This document shows, piece after piece, positions 1 through 8,958 of a stretch of 64,000 nucleotides of DNA. This stretch comes from Nocardioides sp. ChNu-153. Lineage in GTDB: Bacteria > Actinomycetota > Actinomycetes > Propionibacteriales > Nocardioidaceae. The first letter of the stretch is position 1. The number at the start of each line of letters is the position of its first letter. Where the stretch lies: the NCBI RefSeq assembly GCF_030466625.1, contig NZ_JADEVT010000011.1, positions 1-64,000 of the forward strand, read 5' to 3'. The notes below the pieces were generated by a model, which saw nothing but the letters and a program-made list of their open reading frames with translations, was not told the DNA's origin and ran no database searches. Both the position numbers and the translations under genes were made by a program.

Positions 1-1918
1 CGGCCCCGTCGGCCGGGGCCGCGGGGGCGGGTGGTGCGGGAGCGGGCGCGGCCGGGGCGGGGGGCGGCGTCGCCGGACGCTGACCGCCGCCGCCGCTGGC
101 GCCGGGGTCGACGATGGCCTCGATGCGCCAGCTGACGCCGAGGACCTTCTCGGCCGCCGCCCGCACGATGTCGACGCTGCCGCCGGACTCGAAGGAGGCG
201 CGGGCGCCCGCGTTCTGGAACCCCAGGGTGAGCACCCCGCCGTCGAACGCCACCACCTGGGAGTTCTGCGCCAGGTGGATCCACGTGACGCGCCGCATGG
301 CCTTGGTGGCGTCGACGACGTCGGGCCAGAGGCGGCGCACGTCGGCGAGCGACATGCCGCCGGCGGCGGGCGCGGGCGTCGACGCGGCGGGCCGCTCCGC
401 CGGCGGGGCGGCGGCGGGGGCCAGAGCCGGGGCGGGCTCCGAAGCAGGCTCCGGGGCGGGTGTGGGCTCGGGAGCGGCAGCGGGCGTGGGCGCCGGGGAG
501 GCGGGCTCGGGGGCCGGCGCGGGCGCCAGGGAGGCGGGCGCCGGGGAGGCGGGCTCGCGCTCGGGCTCGCGCTGGCGGTCGGGCTGGGACGGCTCGGTCG
601 GGGCCTGCACCGCGGGCGGCTCCTCGGCCCGGGCCGAGGGCTCCGGCGTCGCGGGGCGCCCGGCCGGAGCAGGCGCCGGCGGGGCGGGAGCGGCCGGCGC
701 GGGAGCGGCGGGGGCGAGCACCGGCGTACCCCCGTCGGGACGACCCCCCGGCATGGCCAGACGGCGCTCGAGGCGGTCGAGGCGCGCCATCACGCCGTCG
801 CTCGTCGAGTCGGCGCCCGGCAGGAGCACGCGGGCGCAGATGAGCTCGAGCAGCAGGCGGGGGGCCGTGGCACCGCGCATCTCGGTGAGGCCGGCGGCGA
901 CGAGGTCGGCGGCCCGGCTGAGCTCGACCCCGCCGAAGCGCGCGGCCTGGGCCGTCAGGCGCTCGCCCACGTCGGGCGCGACGTCGAGCAGGCCCGTGGT
1001 CGCGGCGTCGGGCACGGCGGCCAGGATGACGAGGTCGCGCAGGCGGCGCAGCAGGTCCTCGGTGAAGCGACGCGGGTCCTGCCCCGTCTCGATGACCTTG
1101 TCGACGACCCCGAAGACGCCGCCACCGTCGCCCGCGGCGAACGCGTCGACGACCTCGTCGAGCAGCGTGTCGGGCGTGTAGCCGAGCAGCGCCGTCGCCA
1201 GCGCGTGCGTCACGCCGTCGGGCCCCGAACCACCGATGAGCTGGTCGAGCACCGAGAGCGTGTCGCGGGCCGAGCCCGCCCCGGCGCGCACCACGAGCGG
1301 CACGGCGGCCGGCTCGATCGGCACGCCCTCCTTCGCGCAGAGCTCCCCCAGGTACGACGACAGCAGCCGCGGCGGGATGAGGCGGAACGGGTAGTGGTGG
1401 GTGCGCGAGCGGATGGTCGGGATGACCTTGTCCGGCTCGGTGGTGGCGAAGATGAAGCGCAGGTGCGGCGGCGGCTCCTCCACCAGCTTGAGCAGGGCGT
1501 TGAAGCCCTGCGTCGTCACCATGTGGGCCTCGTCGATGACGTAGACCTTGTAGCGGCTGTGGACCGGCGCGAAGAACGCCTTCTCCCGCAGGTCGCGGGC
1601 GTCGTCCACGCCACCGTGGGAGGCGGCGTCGATCTCGATGACGTCGATCGAGCCAGGCCCGCCGCGCGCCAGGTCGGTGCAGGAGCGACACTCGCCGCAC
1701 GGGTCGGCGATCGGCGCGCGCTCGCAGTTGAGCGCCCGGGCCAGGATCCGCGCGCTCGTCGTCTTGCCGCAGCCGCGGGGGCCGGAGAAGAGGTAGGCGT
1801 GGTTCACCCGGTTGCTCGCCAGCGCGGCGCGCAGGGGCTCGGTGACGTGGTCCTGGCCGATGACCTCGGCGAACGTCTCCGGGCGGTAGCGCCGGTACAG
1901 CGCGAGGGGTGACTCCAC
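1..1918 (-). CDS. dnaX: DNA polymerase III subunit gamma/tau (partial, C-terminus off the left edge)
   Basis: Clamp-loader ATPase of the replicative polymerase. Translated on the minus strand it opens with VESPLALYRRYRPETFAEV, followed by the P-loop GPRGCGKT, the four-cysteine zinc module (C-x8-C-x2-C-x2-C, around CGECRSC), a DEAH-type Walker B (VIDEAHM) and the TTEPDK sensor 1 region. The last 700 or so bases visible encode an Ala/Pro/Glu-rich linker, as expected before the tau C-terminal domain, which lies outside the window. I chose the GTG at 1918 because a TAGGGT -10-like hexamer (1926-1931) ends 7 nt before it, as in a leaderless transcript. An in-frame GTG at 1927 is possible but would overlap that hexamer. 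The SRP RNA gene lies just upstream, a common actinobacterial arrangement. Confidence 0.95.
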   Translation of the reverse strand, partial: MESPLALYRRYRPETFAEVIGQDHVTEPLRAALASNRVNHAYLFSGPRGCGKTTSARILARALNCERAPIADPCGECRSCTDLARGGPGSIDVIEIDAASHGGVDDARDLREKAFFAPVHSRYKVYVIDEAHMVTTQGFNALLKLVEEPPPHLRFIFATTEPDKVIPTIRSRTHHYPFRLIPPRLLSSYLGELCAKEGVPIEPAAVPLVVRAGAGSARDTLSVLDQLIGGSGPDGVTHALATALLGYTPDTLLDEVVDAFAAGDGGGVFGVVDKVIETGQDPRRFTEDLLRRLRDLVILAAVPDAATTGLLDVAPDVGERLTAQAARFGGVELSRAADLVAAGLTEMRGATAPRLLLELICARVLLPGADSTSDGVMARLDRLERRLAMPGGRPDGGTPVLAPAAPAPAAPAPPAPAPAGRPATPEPSARAEEPPAVQAPTEPSQPDRQREPEREPASPAPASLAPAPAPEPASPAPTPAAAPEPTPAPEPASEPAPALAPAAAPPAERPAASTPAPAAGGMSLADVRRLWPDVVDATKAMRRVTWIHLAQNSQVVAFDGGVLTLGFQNAGARASFESGGSVDIVRAAAEKVLGVSWRIEAIVDPGASGGGGQRPATPPPAPAAPAPAPPAPAAPADGA

Positions 1919-1925
1919 GACCAGC

Positions 1926-1931
1926 ACCCTA
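1926..1931 (-). promoter_or_regulatory. -10-like hexamer of a putative leaderless dnaX promoter
   Basis: TAGGGT on the minus strand fits the actinobacterial TAnnnT -10 and ends 7 nt before the dnaX GTG. No Shine-Dalgarno sequence is visible. Inferred from spacing only. Confidence 0.45.
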
Positions 1932-1999
1932 ACGAGGGCCGCCGACAACGACGACGGCGGAGATGACGGCGAGCCCACGACAGGCGTCCGGGGACGAAA

Positions 2000-2092
2000 A
2001 GGCCCCCCGCGCACCCGGTAGAGCTCACTTGCCCTTGCTGCCTTCCGGCCCTGGGGGGATTGGGCGAGGTGCCGCCGCACGGGGGGTTGCGG
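2000..2092 (-). ncRNA. ffs: Small bacterial SRP RNA (4.5S-type)
   Basis: The minus strand carries the conserved domain IV core CCGGAAGGCAGCAAGGGCAA. The 5' CAACCCCCCGTGC block pairs with the 3' GCGCGGGGGGCC block to close the long hairpin, and a short T-run follows the 3' end at 1996-2000. The length of about 93 nt is typical of the short SRP RNA that binds Ffh. The ends are approximate. Confidence 0.93.
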
Positions 2093-2198
2093 GCGAGTGT
2101 AGGCGAGGCGCGCGGACGGGTCCAAGACGACCCCTGCCGACGCGGCACGCGCGGGACCCGATTTCCACGGTCCCAGCGCCACCCGCTACCCTCCTCGC

Positions 2199-2287
2199 GG
2201 AGGATTCGCCTAGTGGCCTATGGCGCTCGCTTGGAAAGCGGGTTGGGTTAACAGCCCTCAGGGGTTCGAATCCCCTATCCTCCGCCA
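2199..2287 (+). tRNA. tRNA-Ser (anticodon GGA)
   Basis: The acceptor stem GGAGGAT (2199-2205) pairs with ATCCTCC (2277-2283), followed by discriminator G and an encoded CCA (2285-2287). The anticodon loop TTGGAAA gives GGA. There is a long class II variable arm, and the T-arm contains GGTTCGAATCC. The length of 89 nt fits serine tRNA. Confidence 0.96.
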
Positions 2288-2364
2288 TCGCGCAGGACCC
2301 GGACGCCGGGACGGACCACGGTCCGTCCCGGCGTTCTGCGTCCCGCCGCCCGGTCGCGTCCGGC

Positions 2365-2811
2365 TCAGATGACGCCCGCGTCGACGATCTGCCAGCGACC
2401 GTCCTCGCCACGCTCCAGCACGTAGCCCCACAGCCCGTCCTGCATCGTGGCGTCGCCGGAGAAGTCCGCGTCGAAGAAGACCCACGGGCGGGTCGGCGTG
2501 CCGCGGGTCTCGCGGAGCTGCTCGATGTCGATCGAGCCTGGCCAGCTGAACCGGTCGTGGTCGTCCGAGGGGGAGATCGCGTTCGCGGTCGCGAAGTCGC
2601 GGGCGCTGATCGCCTCGGCGTAGGCCACGACGACCTCCTCGGGCGTCGCGTCCGGCCCGGGCAGGGGTACGTCGCCCCGCGGCGACGTCACCACCCACAC
2701 CGCCCCGGCGGCGACGGCGAGCGTGGTGCCGACCGCCCGGGCCCGGCGCGGCCACCGGCGGGTGGCGGCGAACGGGTCGCGGTCGGCGCGGTGGTCGAGC
2801 GTCGTGCTCAC
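2365..2811 (-). CDS. Membrane-anchored small protein, NTF2-like extracellular domain suspected
   Basis: 148 aa starting at a GTG with GGGGG 6-10 nt upstream. It has a basic N-terminus, then one membrane segment (about residues 27-43, VGTTLAVAAGAVWVV), then a roughly 100-residue external domain that starts PDATPEEVVVAYAEAISARDFATANAI and ends GRWQIVDAGVI. That pattern of helix, cup and final beta strand is typical of DUF4878/NTF2-like stress domains, but the assignment is by impression only. It is the last gene of the minus-strand run that contains mycP (72-nt gap), so it may be co-transcribed with the secretion genes. Confidence 0.7.
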   Translation of the reverse strand: MSTTLDHRADRDPFAATRRWPRRARAVGTTLAVAAGAVWVVTSPRGDVPLPGPDATPEEVVVAYAEAISARDFATANAISPSDDHDRFSWPGSIDIEQLRETRGTPTRPWVFFDADFSGDATMQDGLWGYVLERGEDGRWQIVDAGVI

Positions 2812-2883
2812 GTGGCCCCCTGGTGGCTCGGTCGGACCTGGAGGATCCCACGGTCCGACGTGAGGACGGGGCGTCTCGCCGGG

Positions 2884-4194
2884 CTAGCGGCGGCGCAGTC
2901 GACTGGTCGCCGGTCGCAGCACGAGGGCGAGCACCACGGCCGCGCCCGCGACGAGGCCCCACCACAGGAAGTCCTGCCGGGAGTCGTCGAGCAGGTCCTC
3001 CTGCGGCGTCGGCGCCTCGGCCTGGGTGGCGGGGCGAGGGGCGGACGCGCTGCGCGTCACCCTCCCGGTCTCGGGGTCGACCTGCAGCGTGCGGGTGAGC
3101 GCGTCGTACGGCTGCACGACCCCGGCGCCGCCGTACGCGTTCGGGGCGTCGGTGACCCCACCCGCGGTCTCCTCCAGACGCGTCGCGACCTCGGCCGCGG
3201 TCCAGTCGGGGTTGCGCTGGCGCAGGAGCGCGGCGACGCCGCTCACGACCGCGGTCGAGTACGACGACGCGAACTCGAGCGCGCACGAGCTGCCGTCCGG
3301 CAGGTAGGTGACGGCGCCCTGGCTCGGCGCGACGACGTCGGTGAAGTACGACGGGCGCGTCCCGTCCGAGGGCTCGGCGCCCCGGAACGGCATGGACCCC
3401 ACCGAGAGCACGTTGGGCAGCACGGGGCTGTAGCCGGCGGGGTAGGCGACCACGTCGGCCGGGTCCTCGGTGGGAGGGTCCCCGAGGGGCGTCAGCCCGT
3501 TCTCCTCGCCCTCCTGGGTCGGCGGCACGTTGGGCGCGGCCGCCACGACCAGCACGTCGAGAGCGGCCAGCGCCTCGAGCCGCGGACGGAGGACGTCGGT
3601 CCCGGCCACACCCGGGTCGACGCCCAGGGACACGTTGACGACGCCGATGTCGTTGCCGCCGCGCACCTGCGCAGCGACCCAGTCGAGGGCCTGGGCGACG
3701 GCTTGGGGGGTCAGCGTGGTCAGGCCCTGCTCCCGCGCCTGGGCGACCGCCTGCTCGCCCTGCGCGTCGATGTCGAGCACCTTCAGCGAGACGATCTGGG
3801 CGCCCGGCGCGACTCCGACCCCGCGGTCGGCGACGCCCCCGACCGGGGCGCCCGCGATGATGCCGGCCACCTCCGAGCCGTGCGGGTCCACGGGCGTGCC
3901 GCGCGACGCACCGCCGAACGCCTGCTCCCCGACGAGGTCGACCGGCACACGCGCACCCACGCCGCTGTCCACGACCGCGACCTTCACCCCCGTGCCGTCG
4001 ACGCCGAGCTCGTCGCGCACCTGGGCGAGGCCGAGCTGCTCGACGAGGGGCGAGCCCTCGTCGGAGGTGACCGGCTGACCGTCCTGGAAGGCGTTGAGGC
4101 ACAGGGCCGGCTCCGCGGACGCGGGACCGAGCGGCCCGACGACGGGGACCGTCAGGCCGAGCGCGAGCGCGCCGGCCGCCGTTCCCCACCTCAC
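2884..4194 (-). CDS. mycP: Type VII secretion-associated serine protease mycosin
   Basis: Membrane-anchored subtilisin-like protease of the ESX complex, 436 aa. A signal peptide covers residues 1-27 (ending ASA). The visible triad is D76 (VVDSGVG), H105 (DPHGSEVAG) and S311 (ASSYSTAVVSG), with the oxyanion Asn at about N222. The usual GTS before the nucleophile is ASS here, as it can vary in mycosins. A C-terminal membrane helix (about 411-429, WWGLVAGAAVVLALVL) is followed by a short basic tail. The GTG start overlaps the eccB stop (GTGA), so translation is probably coupled. Mycosins cleave some ESX substrates and stabilise the secretion machine. Confidence 0.95.
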   Translation of the reverse strand: MRWGTAAGALALGLTVPVVGPLGPASAEPALCLNAFQDGQPVTSDEGSPLVEQLGLAQVRDELGVDGTGVKVAVVDSGVGARVPVDLVGEQAFGGASRGTPVDPHGSEVAGIIAGAPVGGVADRGVGVAPGAQIVSLKVLDIDAQGEQAVAQAREQGLTTLTPQAVAQALDWVAAQVRGGNDIGVVNVSLGVDPGVAGTDVLRPRLEALAALDVLVVAAAPNVPPTQEGEENGLTPLGDPPTEDPADVVAYPAGYSPVLPNVLSVGSMPFRGAEPSDGTRPSYFTDVVAPSQGAVTYLPDGSSCALEFASSYSTAVVSGVAALLRQRNPDWTAAEVATRLEETAGGVTDAPNAYGGAGVVQPYDALTRTLQVDPETGRVTRSASAPRPATQAEAPTPQEDLLDDSRQDFLWWGLVAGAAVVLALVLRPATSRLRRR

Positions 4195-5678
4195 CCGGTG
4201 CCCCCGGTGCCCCCGGAGCCGCCCGGCGCGGCCTCCGCGCCGTCCGCGTCCCGCTGCCCGGGGCAGGACTGGGCCACCTGCCGGTCCGGGCTCAGCGTCT
4301 TCAGCGCCTCCTCGCGGGCCAGGGCGACGCCGCACTCGAACCCCTCCACCCACGAGGCCGGTACGACGGGGGTCGAGCCACCGTCGTACCCGAGCTGGGT
4401 CAGGGCGTTGCCCTGCAGGGCGTAGCGGATCCCCTGCGCGTCGACGAGGAACGCGTCGCCCGCCTCGCCGCGGCCGAAGCCGCCGCTGTCGACGACCGCA
4501 CCCCGTCCCTGCTGGACGGCGGGAGCGACGGTGCCCACGGGGACCCCGTCGGCCGCCGCGGCGTCGCCGGGCCGCACGGCCAGCTCGACGGTGGGTGGCA
4601 CGTCGTCGTGGGTGCGCAGGACGGCGCAGAAGCTGTCGGTGCGGTCGCCGGTCGCGAACTCGGGCAGGTCGGTGGGCCAGCGGCCCGGGTCGCCGGCCGC
4701 CGAGCCGCGGGTGCCGACGTCGCCGCTCACCTCGACCGGCGCCGCCCCCCGCAGCGACTGGTAGACCGCGGCCGCGAACGCGTCCAGCGGCTGGTAGCCG
4801 CCGGCCTGCAGGACGACGGGGCCGTCGTTGTACGTCGCGAGCGTGCCGACGGTCGCGGGCGCGCCGTTCGCCAGGGTGACCCCGGCGAGGGGCTGCCCCG
4901 TCTGCCCCTCCACGGCGAACGACGCGTCGGCGAGCGGGTCGGCGGCCGGGAACAGGTCGAGCCACCCGCGGGAGACCTCCGGGACCTCCTCCAGCGCCGG
5001 GCCGCGCAACAGCCCCAGCATCTCGTTCAGGACGGCCGGGTCGGAGGGCATCTGCATCCGGAAGGCCCGCGCGTTGCCCTCCTCGTCGGTCTGGCCGAGG
5101 GCGAGCAGGTGGTGCTCCTCGCCCACCCGCACGACCTGGGCGGAGCCGTCGACGGTCACGTCGGGTGACTCCTGCACGGCGATCCGGACGCCCTGCTCGC
5201 GACCCGTGCAGGCGGTCCAGCCCGAGCCGACCAGCCGGTTGGGCGACGGCAGCGACGGCGGCGCGTTGAGGATGCCGACGGTCTCGGTCAGCGCGTAGCG
5301 GTCGACCTCCTCCTGCGGCACCGTCGTCGGGGCGAGGTCGGGCCCGAGCACGAGCCGGGCGGAGGTGGTGTTGACGACGGGCACGAGGACCGTGTCGCCG
5401 CCCTCCTCGTCGACCTGCACGAGGAACTGCTCGCCGCTCTCCTCGACGATGACCAGGCCCTCGGTGTCGGCCCAGCCCGCGTCGGCGCGCGGCTTGAGGA
5501 AACCGACGACCGCGGCCGCGGCGAGGACGAGCACGGTGAGCGCGATGCCCCCGACGATGGCGCGCCCGGGGCGGCTGGGCTCGACCTCGCGGCCGCCCGG
5601 TGCCCCGCTGATGAAGGCGGTGACGAGGCGGCGGCGGCTGAAGCCGTAGGCCTCGACGAGGTCCCGCTTGGTGGCCAC
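4191..5678 (-). CDS. eccB: Type VII secretion protein EccB
   Basis: 495 aa, the usual EccB length. It starts VATKRDLVEAYGFSRRRLVTAF, the conserved cytoplasmic entry of the family. A single transmembrane segment (about 39-61, GIALTVLVLAAAAVVGFL) follows, and then a large periplasmic repeat domain with a conserved cysteine pair (GWTACTG... and DSFCAVL). EccB is a core membrane subunit of the ESX translocon and makes the periplasmic layer. The start at the GTG at 5678 lies 2 nt after the eccD stop. The protein ends in a Gly/Thr-rich tail. Confidence 0.95.
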   Translation of the reverse strand: MATKRDLVEAYGFSRRRLVTAFISGAPGGREVEPSRPGRAIVGGIALTVLVLAAAAVVGFLKPRADAGWADTEGLVIVEESGEQFLVQVDEEGGDTVLVPVVNTTSARLVLGPDLAPTTVPQEEVDRYALTETVGILNAPPSLPSPNRLVGSGWTACTGREQGVRIAVQESPDVTVDGSAQVVRVGEEHHLLALGQTDEEGNARAFRMQMPSDPAVLNEMLGLLRGPALEEVPEVSRGWLDLFPAADPLADASFAVEGQTGQPLAGVTLANGAPATVGTLATYNDGPVVLQAGGYQPLDAFAAAVYQSLRGAAPVEVSGDVGTRGSAAGDPGRWPTDLPEFATGDRTDSFCAVLRTHDDVPPTVELAVRPGDAAAADGVPVGTVAPAVQQGRGAVVDSGGFGRGEAGDAFLVDAQGIRYALQGNALTQLGYDGGSTPVVPASWVEGFECGVALAREEALKTLSPDRQVAQSCPGQRDADGAEAAPGGSGGTGGTG

Positions 5679-5680
5679 GC

Positions 5681-7033
5681 TCAGCCCCCGACGACGTCGA
5701 GCACGTCGATGGCGAGGACGAGGAGCGGCAGGAGCGCGACGAGGGCGAGCGTCTCGGCGACGTCGCCGAGACGGCCGCGGCGCAGGGACGGAGTGGACGG
5801 CACCAGGGTCGTGGCGAGCACGACCCCGCCCGCCGCGGCGAGGACGACGGCGGTGGTGGGCCGCCAGTCGGGGTGGATCACGAGCACCGCGGCGGCCGTG
5901 ACGAGCAGGCCGACGATGCCGGAGGCCAGCCCGACGAAGACCTCGAGGCCCGTGCGGTACTGCCGCGTGCGCAGCATGAGGACGAGGCAGGACAGCACCG
6001 CCACGAGCGTGCCGAACAGCCCGAGCGACACCTCGAACGGGATCGCGACCACGACGAGCAGGCCCACCGAGGCCGAGACGCCGACGAGGATCTCGTGGGC
6101 CGTGCGGGCGTCGGCGAGCACGCGGTCGGCGTCGATCTCGTCGGGGTCGTTCGTGATGTCCTCGACGGTGACGACCTGGTCGACCCGGGTGCTCGTGGCG
6201 CTGAGCGCCAGCCACGGGAAGACGCTGCCGGCGATGACGACGAAGGTGGTGACGACGGTCAGCACGACGGCCGCGTCGAGGTCGGTGACGTCGACGAACC
6301 AGCCGCCGACGGCGAGCAGCGCGCCCACGAGCACCGGCGGCGCGAGCAGGGGGCGCCCGTCGTCGATGCCGATGAGCACGGCGAGCGCCACGGCGAGCAC
6401 GCCCACCCCGACGTACGCCGCTCCCGGCCCCGTCAGCGTGCCGCCCTCACCGAGGAGCGCGCCGGCGACGCCGCCGAAGACCGACCCGACCAGCCCGAGC
6501 ACGACCGCCGCCTGGCGCTCGCGCTGCACGCGGGAGAGCACGACCGCGCCGGCCGCGAGCACGACGGCGACCACGGCCGCCCCCACCCCCGCCAGCAGGT
6601 CGTCGGTCTGCAGGAGCAGCGACCAGGCGCCGACGAGCAGGAGGAGGGCGGCTGCCCCCAGGGCGGTACGACGGCCCGCCTCCGGCTGCCACGGCTTGAG
6701 CTCGCGCTCCACCACGTCGGTCATCGCCTCGACGATGTCGTCGTAGACCCGCGGGGGCTCCTCGTCGACGCCGGCGCTGACGGTGAGGAGGGTGCCGTCC
6801 TCGACGCCCTGGATGGTGAGACCGGCGTCGGCGGCCAGCTGGCGACCGTCCTGCGTGACGACCTTGTACCCGCCGTACACGGTCGCGGCGTCGAGCAGGC
6901 CGACGCTGCGCGCCAGCTCCGGCACGAGCTCCGCGACCGGGACGGCGGCGGGGAGGACGAGGTCCACCCGTCGGCGTCCGGACGCCACGGTCACCCGGAC
7001 CAGTCCCGAGGCACCGGTCTGCAACTGGCTCAT
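5681..7033 (-). CDS. eccD: Type VII secretion integral membrane protein EccD
   Basis: 450 aa. The N-terminal 90 or so residues form the ubiquitin-like cytosolic domain (VRVTVASGRRRVDLVLPAAVP...), then about eleven hydrophobic segments from residue 125 onward. The ATG at 7033 has a strong upstream GAGAGGGGGAGA and is preferred over the longer frame starting at 7093. First gene of eccD-eccB-mycP. A perfect hairpin (7109-7152) separates it from the upstream substrate genes, so it probably has its own promoter or receives read-through. Confidence 0.93.
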   Translation of the reverse strand: MSQLQTGASGLVRVTVASGRRRVDLVLPAAVPVAELVPELARSVGLLDAATVYGGYKVVTQDGRQLAADAGLTIQGVEDGTLLTVSAGVDEEPPRVYDDIVEAMTDVVERELKPWQPEAGRRTALGAAALLLLVGAWSLLLQTDDLLAGVGAAVVAVVLAAGAVVLSRVQRERQAAVVLGLVGSVFGGVAGALLGEGGTLTGPGAAYVGVGVLAVALAVLIGIDDGRPLLAPPVLVGALLAVGGWFVDVTDLDAAVVLTVVTTFVVIAGSVFPWLALSATSTRVDQVVTVEDITNDPDEIDADRVLADARTAHEILVGVSASVGLLVVVAIPFEVSLGLFGTLVAVLSCLVLMLRTRQYRTGLEVFVGLASGIVGLLVTAAAVLVIHPDWRPTTAVVLAAAGGVVLATTLVPSTPSLRRGRLGDVAETLALVALLPLLVLAIDVLDVVGG

Positions 7034-7108
7034 CGAGCGTCTCCCCCTCTCGCGCCCGCCGCGGCGACCCCGCCGGCTCCGAGCGACCCGCATGCTACCG
7101 GTCGTGAC

Positions 7109-7152
7109 ACGGCCGGGCCGGGGAGGCGAACGCCCCTCCCCGGCCCGGCCGT
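7109..7152 (-). terminator. 18-bp perfect hairpin between the substrate operon and eccD
   Basis: The arm ACGGCCGGGCCGGGGAGG (7109-7126) and its exact complement (7135-7152) enclose an 8-nt loop. There is no T-run, as is common in high-GC actinobacteria. It lies in the only sizeable gap of the minus-strand secretion run and could terminate or attenuate transcription entering eccD. Confidence 0.7.
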
Positions 7153-7169
7153 CAGCGTCGTCGCCGACG

Positions 7170-8495
7170 TCACCTCAGGACGTCGGGCCCGGTCGCCTCG
7201 TCGTCGATCCAGTCCTCGTCGACGAGCAGGTGGTCCCGGTCGTCGGCGCCCTGGCGACCCGAGCGGCCGCCCCGGCCACCGGCACCGCCCGCGGCACCCA
7301 TCGCCCCGGACATGCCGCCCCGGCCACCGCGGCTGCCCACCGCGCCGGCACCACGGCCACCGGCACCGCCGGCGCCGCCGCGACCAGCAGCACCGCCGCC
7401 GCCCCCGGCGACCGTCGGTCCACCCCGGCCGCCGAGCGCACCCGGGCCGGCCGCGCGGTTCGTCGCACCGATGGCCCGACCGCCCGCGCCGGCCCCGCCG
7501 GCACCCCCGGCGGAGATCAGTCCGGCGCCCCCGCGCACGGCCGCGGCGCCGAGCGCACCGCCGGCCACGCCCGCGGCCGGGGCCACGGCACCGAGGCCGC
7601 CACCACCGCCGCCGGCGCTGATCGACGCACCGCCCCCACCCGTGACGTCGGGACCGCGGCCGAGCAGGCCGGTGTCGCCGGGCGAGGGGGGCGGGAGCAC
7701 GCCGGGGAGGGTGCCGACGGGCTGGGGGTGGGGGCTCGGGACGAGGCTGCCGTTGCCGACGTCGTCCCCGTCGACGACGACCTGGCCGCCGTCGTCGGGA
7801 CGGATCCCGACGTCCGTGCGGGGCGGGTCGCTGACGACCTCGCCCCAGTGCGCCCGGTCGATGACGCCGGCGCTGTTGCGCCCGGCCCCGGGGGAGCTGA
7901 CCGCCCCGGGCGTCGGGCTCGAGGGACCGCTCGAGGGGGCGCGGCCCTGGTCGTCGCTGTGGTAGTCGTTGATCTGCGACCACAGCACCTGACTCTCGCC
8001 CATGCCGCCGCGCAGGCCGGTGAGGATCTGCGCGCACTTGTTCTCGCGCTCCTGCAGGGCCTGCTGGTGGCTCGCCACGTCGGCGCTGTGCTGGCGGTCC
8101 GCCTCGGTGCGCTGGGCCTGGTCCCACTCGGGGTCGTACGGCGCCTGCGTCGGGGAGGACGGGACGGCCGCGCCCGCGATCGGCGCGTACGCCGCCTCGG
8201 CGGAGGACACGCTGCCGTTCGCCGTCTGGAGCGCGCTGACGCCGATCCCCATGTTGCTGCTGAGCTGCTTGAACTGCACGTCGATGCCCTCGAGCACGGC
8301 GATCATCTGGGCGCGCGTCTCCTCGCCCAGCTGCTGCTCCGCGTCGAGCTTGAGGCGCGCGGCGCGGAGCGCGGCGGCCGCGTCGCTGGCCATCTGCGAG
8401 CCGGTGTGCCACCCCTCGCGCTGGGTCTGCAGCACGCCACGGCGGGCGCGGAGCGCCTGGATGAGCTGCTGCTCGTTGGGTCCGGGAACGGGCAC
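7170..8495 (-). CDS. Putative ESX substrate with helical head and Gly-rich tail
   Basis: 441 aa, starting at a GTG 1 nt after the upstream stop. Residues 1-180 are helical (…NEQQLIQALRARRGVLQ…, then a long Gln/Glu/Ala-rich second helical block) and carry a W-x2-G turn at GWHTG (29-33). Near the end of that block is Y178-x3-D182, matching the YxxxD type VII export signal. Residues 230-420 are low-complexity Gly/Ala, rich in GGxGG runs. The C-terminus is acidic (DEDWIDDEATGPDVLR). The layout resembles PPE or EspB-like substrates but I do not recognise a named family. Position between the WXG100 genes and eccD supports a role as a secreted or partner protein. Confidence 0.75.
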   Translation of the reverse strand: MPVPGPNEQQLIQALRARRGVLQTQREGWHTGSQMASDAAAALRAARLKLDAEQQLGEETRAQMIAVLEGIDVQFKQLSSNMGIGVSALQTANGSVSSAEAAYAPIAGAAVPSSPTQAPYDPEWDQAQRTEADRQHSADVASHQQALQERENKCAQILTGLRGGMGESQVLWSQINDYHSDDQGRAPSSGPSSPTPGAVSSPGAGRNSAGVIDRAHWGEVVSDPPRTDVGIRPDDGGQVVVDGDDVGNGSLVPSPHPQPVGTLPGVLPPPSPGDTGLLGRGPDVTGGGGASISAGGGGGGLGAVAPAAGVAGGALGAAAVRGGAGLISAGGAGGAGAGGRAIGATNRAAGPGALGGRGGPTVAGGGGGAAGRGGAGGAGGRGAGAVGSRGGRGGMSGAMGAAGGAGGRGGRSGRQGADDRDHLLVDEDWIDDEATGPDVLR

Positions 8496-8496
8496 G

Positions 8497-8847
8497 TCAC
8501 ACCACCATCGGTCGGTTCGGGCCACCGGAGATGCGGTGGACGGCGGCGACCATCGCGGTCGCGGCCATCTCGTCCGTCGCCTCGACGTCGGCGGCGACCT
8601 GGCTGAGGACGTCGCGCACGCCCACGAGCACCTCGTGGTGGGAGGCGAGGTGCTCGGACAGGGTGCGCTGCGCCCCCGAGTGCTCGGCGCGCACGGCATA
8701 GCCCGGCTGCCACTCGCCGTACAGGTCCGGGTCCACGGTCACGGTGTCGACGAACGTCGACTGGTACTGGGCGATCAGCTCGATCTGCTTGTCGATGCTC
8801 TTCAGCGTGAGGTCGATGACCTCGCGCGAGACTCTGGTGGTAGCCAC
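8497..8847 (-). CDS. Small helical protein of the ESX substrate operon
   Basis: 116 aa from the GTG at 8847, which has GAGGGG 8 nt upstream; a longer frame from 8880 lacks that support. Helix 1 (REVIDLTLKSIDKQIELIAQY) and helix 2 (SEHLASHHEVLVGVRDVLSQVAADVEATDEMAA) flank a turn containing LYGEWQPGYAV. This looks like a WXG100-type helical hairpin with W rather than a strict WxG turn. It sits between the WXG100 pair and the Gly-rich protein and may be the binding partner of the latter. Function inferred from context only. Confidence 0.7.
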   Translation of the reverse strand: MATTRVSREVIDLTLKSIDKQIELIAQYQSTFVDTVTVDPDLYGEWQPGYAVRAEHSGAQRTLSEHLASHHEVLVGVRDVLSQVAADVEATDEMAATAMVAAVHRISGGPNRPMVV

Positions 8848-8958
8848 GTCGTCCCCTCGTCTCTCGTGCGGCTGCGGCACTCCGGTGGTGCGGTGGGTGC
8901 TGCGTCGGCAGCACGTGCGGTGCGTTCGGGTCCGGCGGCGTGACCGCGCCCGGACCCG

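Noticed and set aside
400-760. Repeat array in the left part of the window
   Set aside because: It is the Ala/Pro/Glu-rich linker of dnaX read on the other strand; the units are irregular.
7312-7640. Possible CRISPR-like or VNTR array in the Gly-rich region of the 441-aa protein
   Set aside because: The repeats are irregular GGC/GCC codon runs encoding a Gly/Ala tail, with no constant repeat and spacer lengths.
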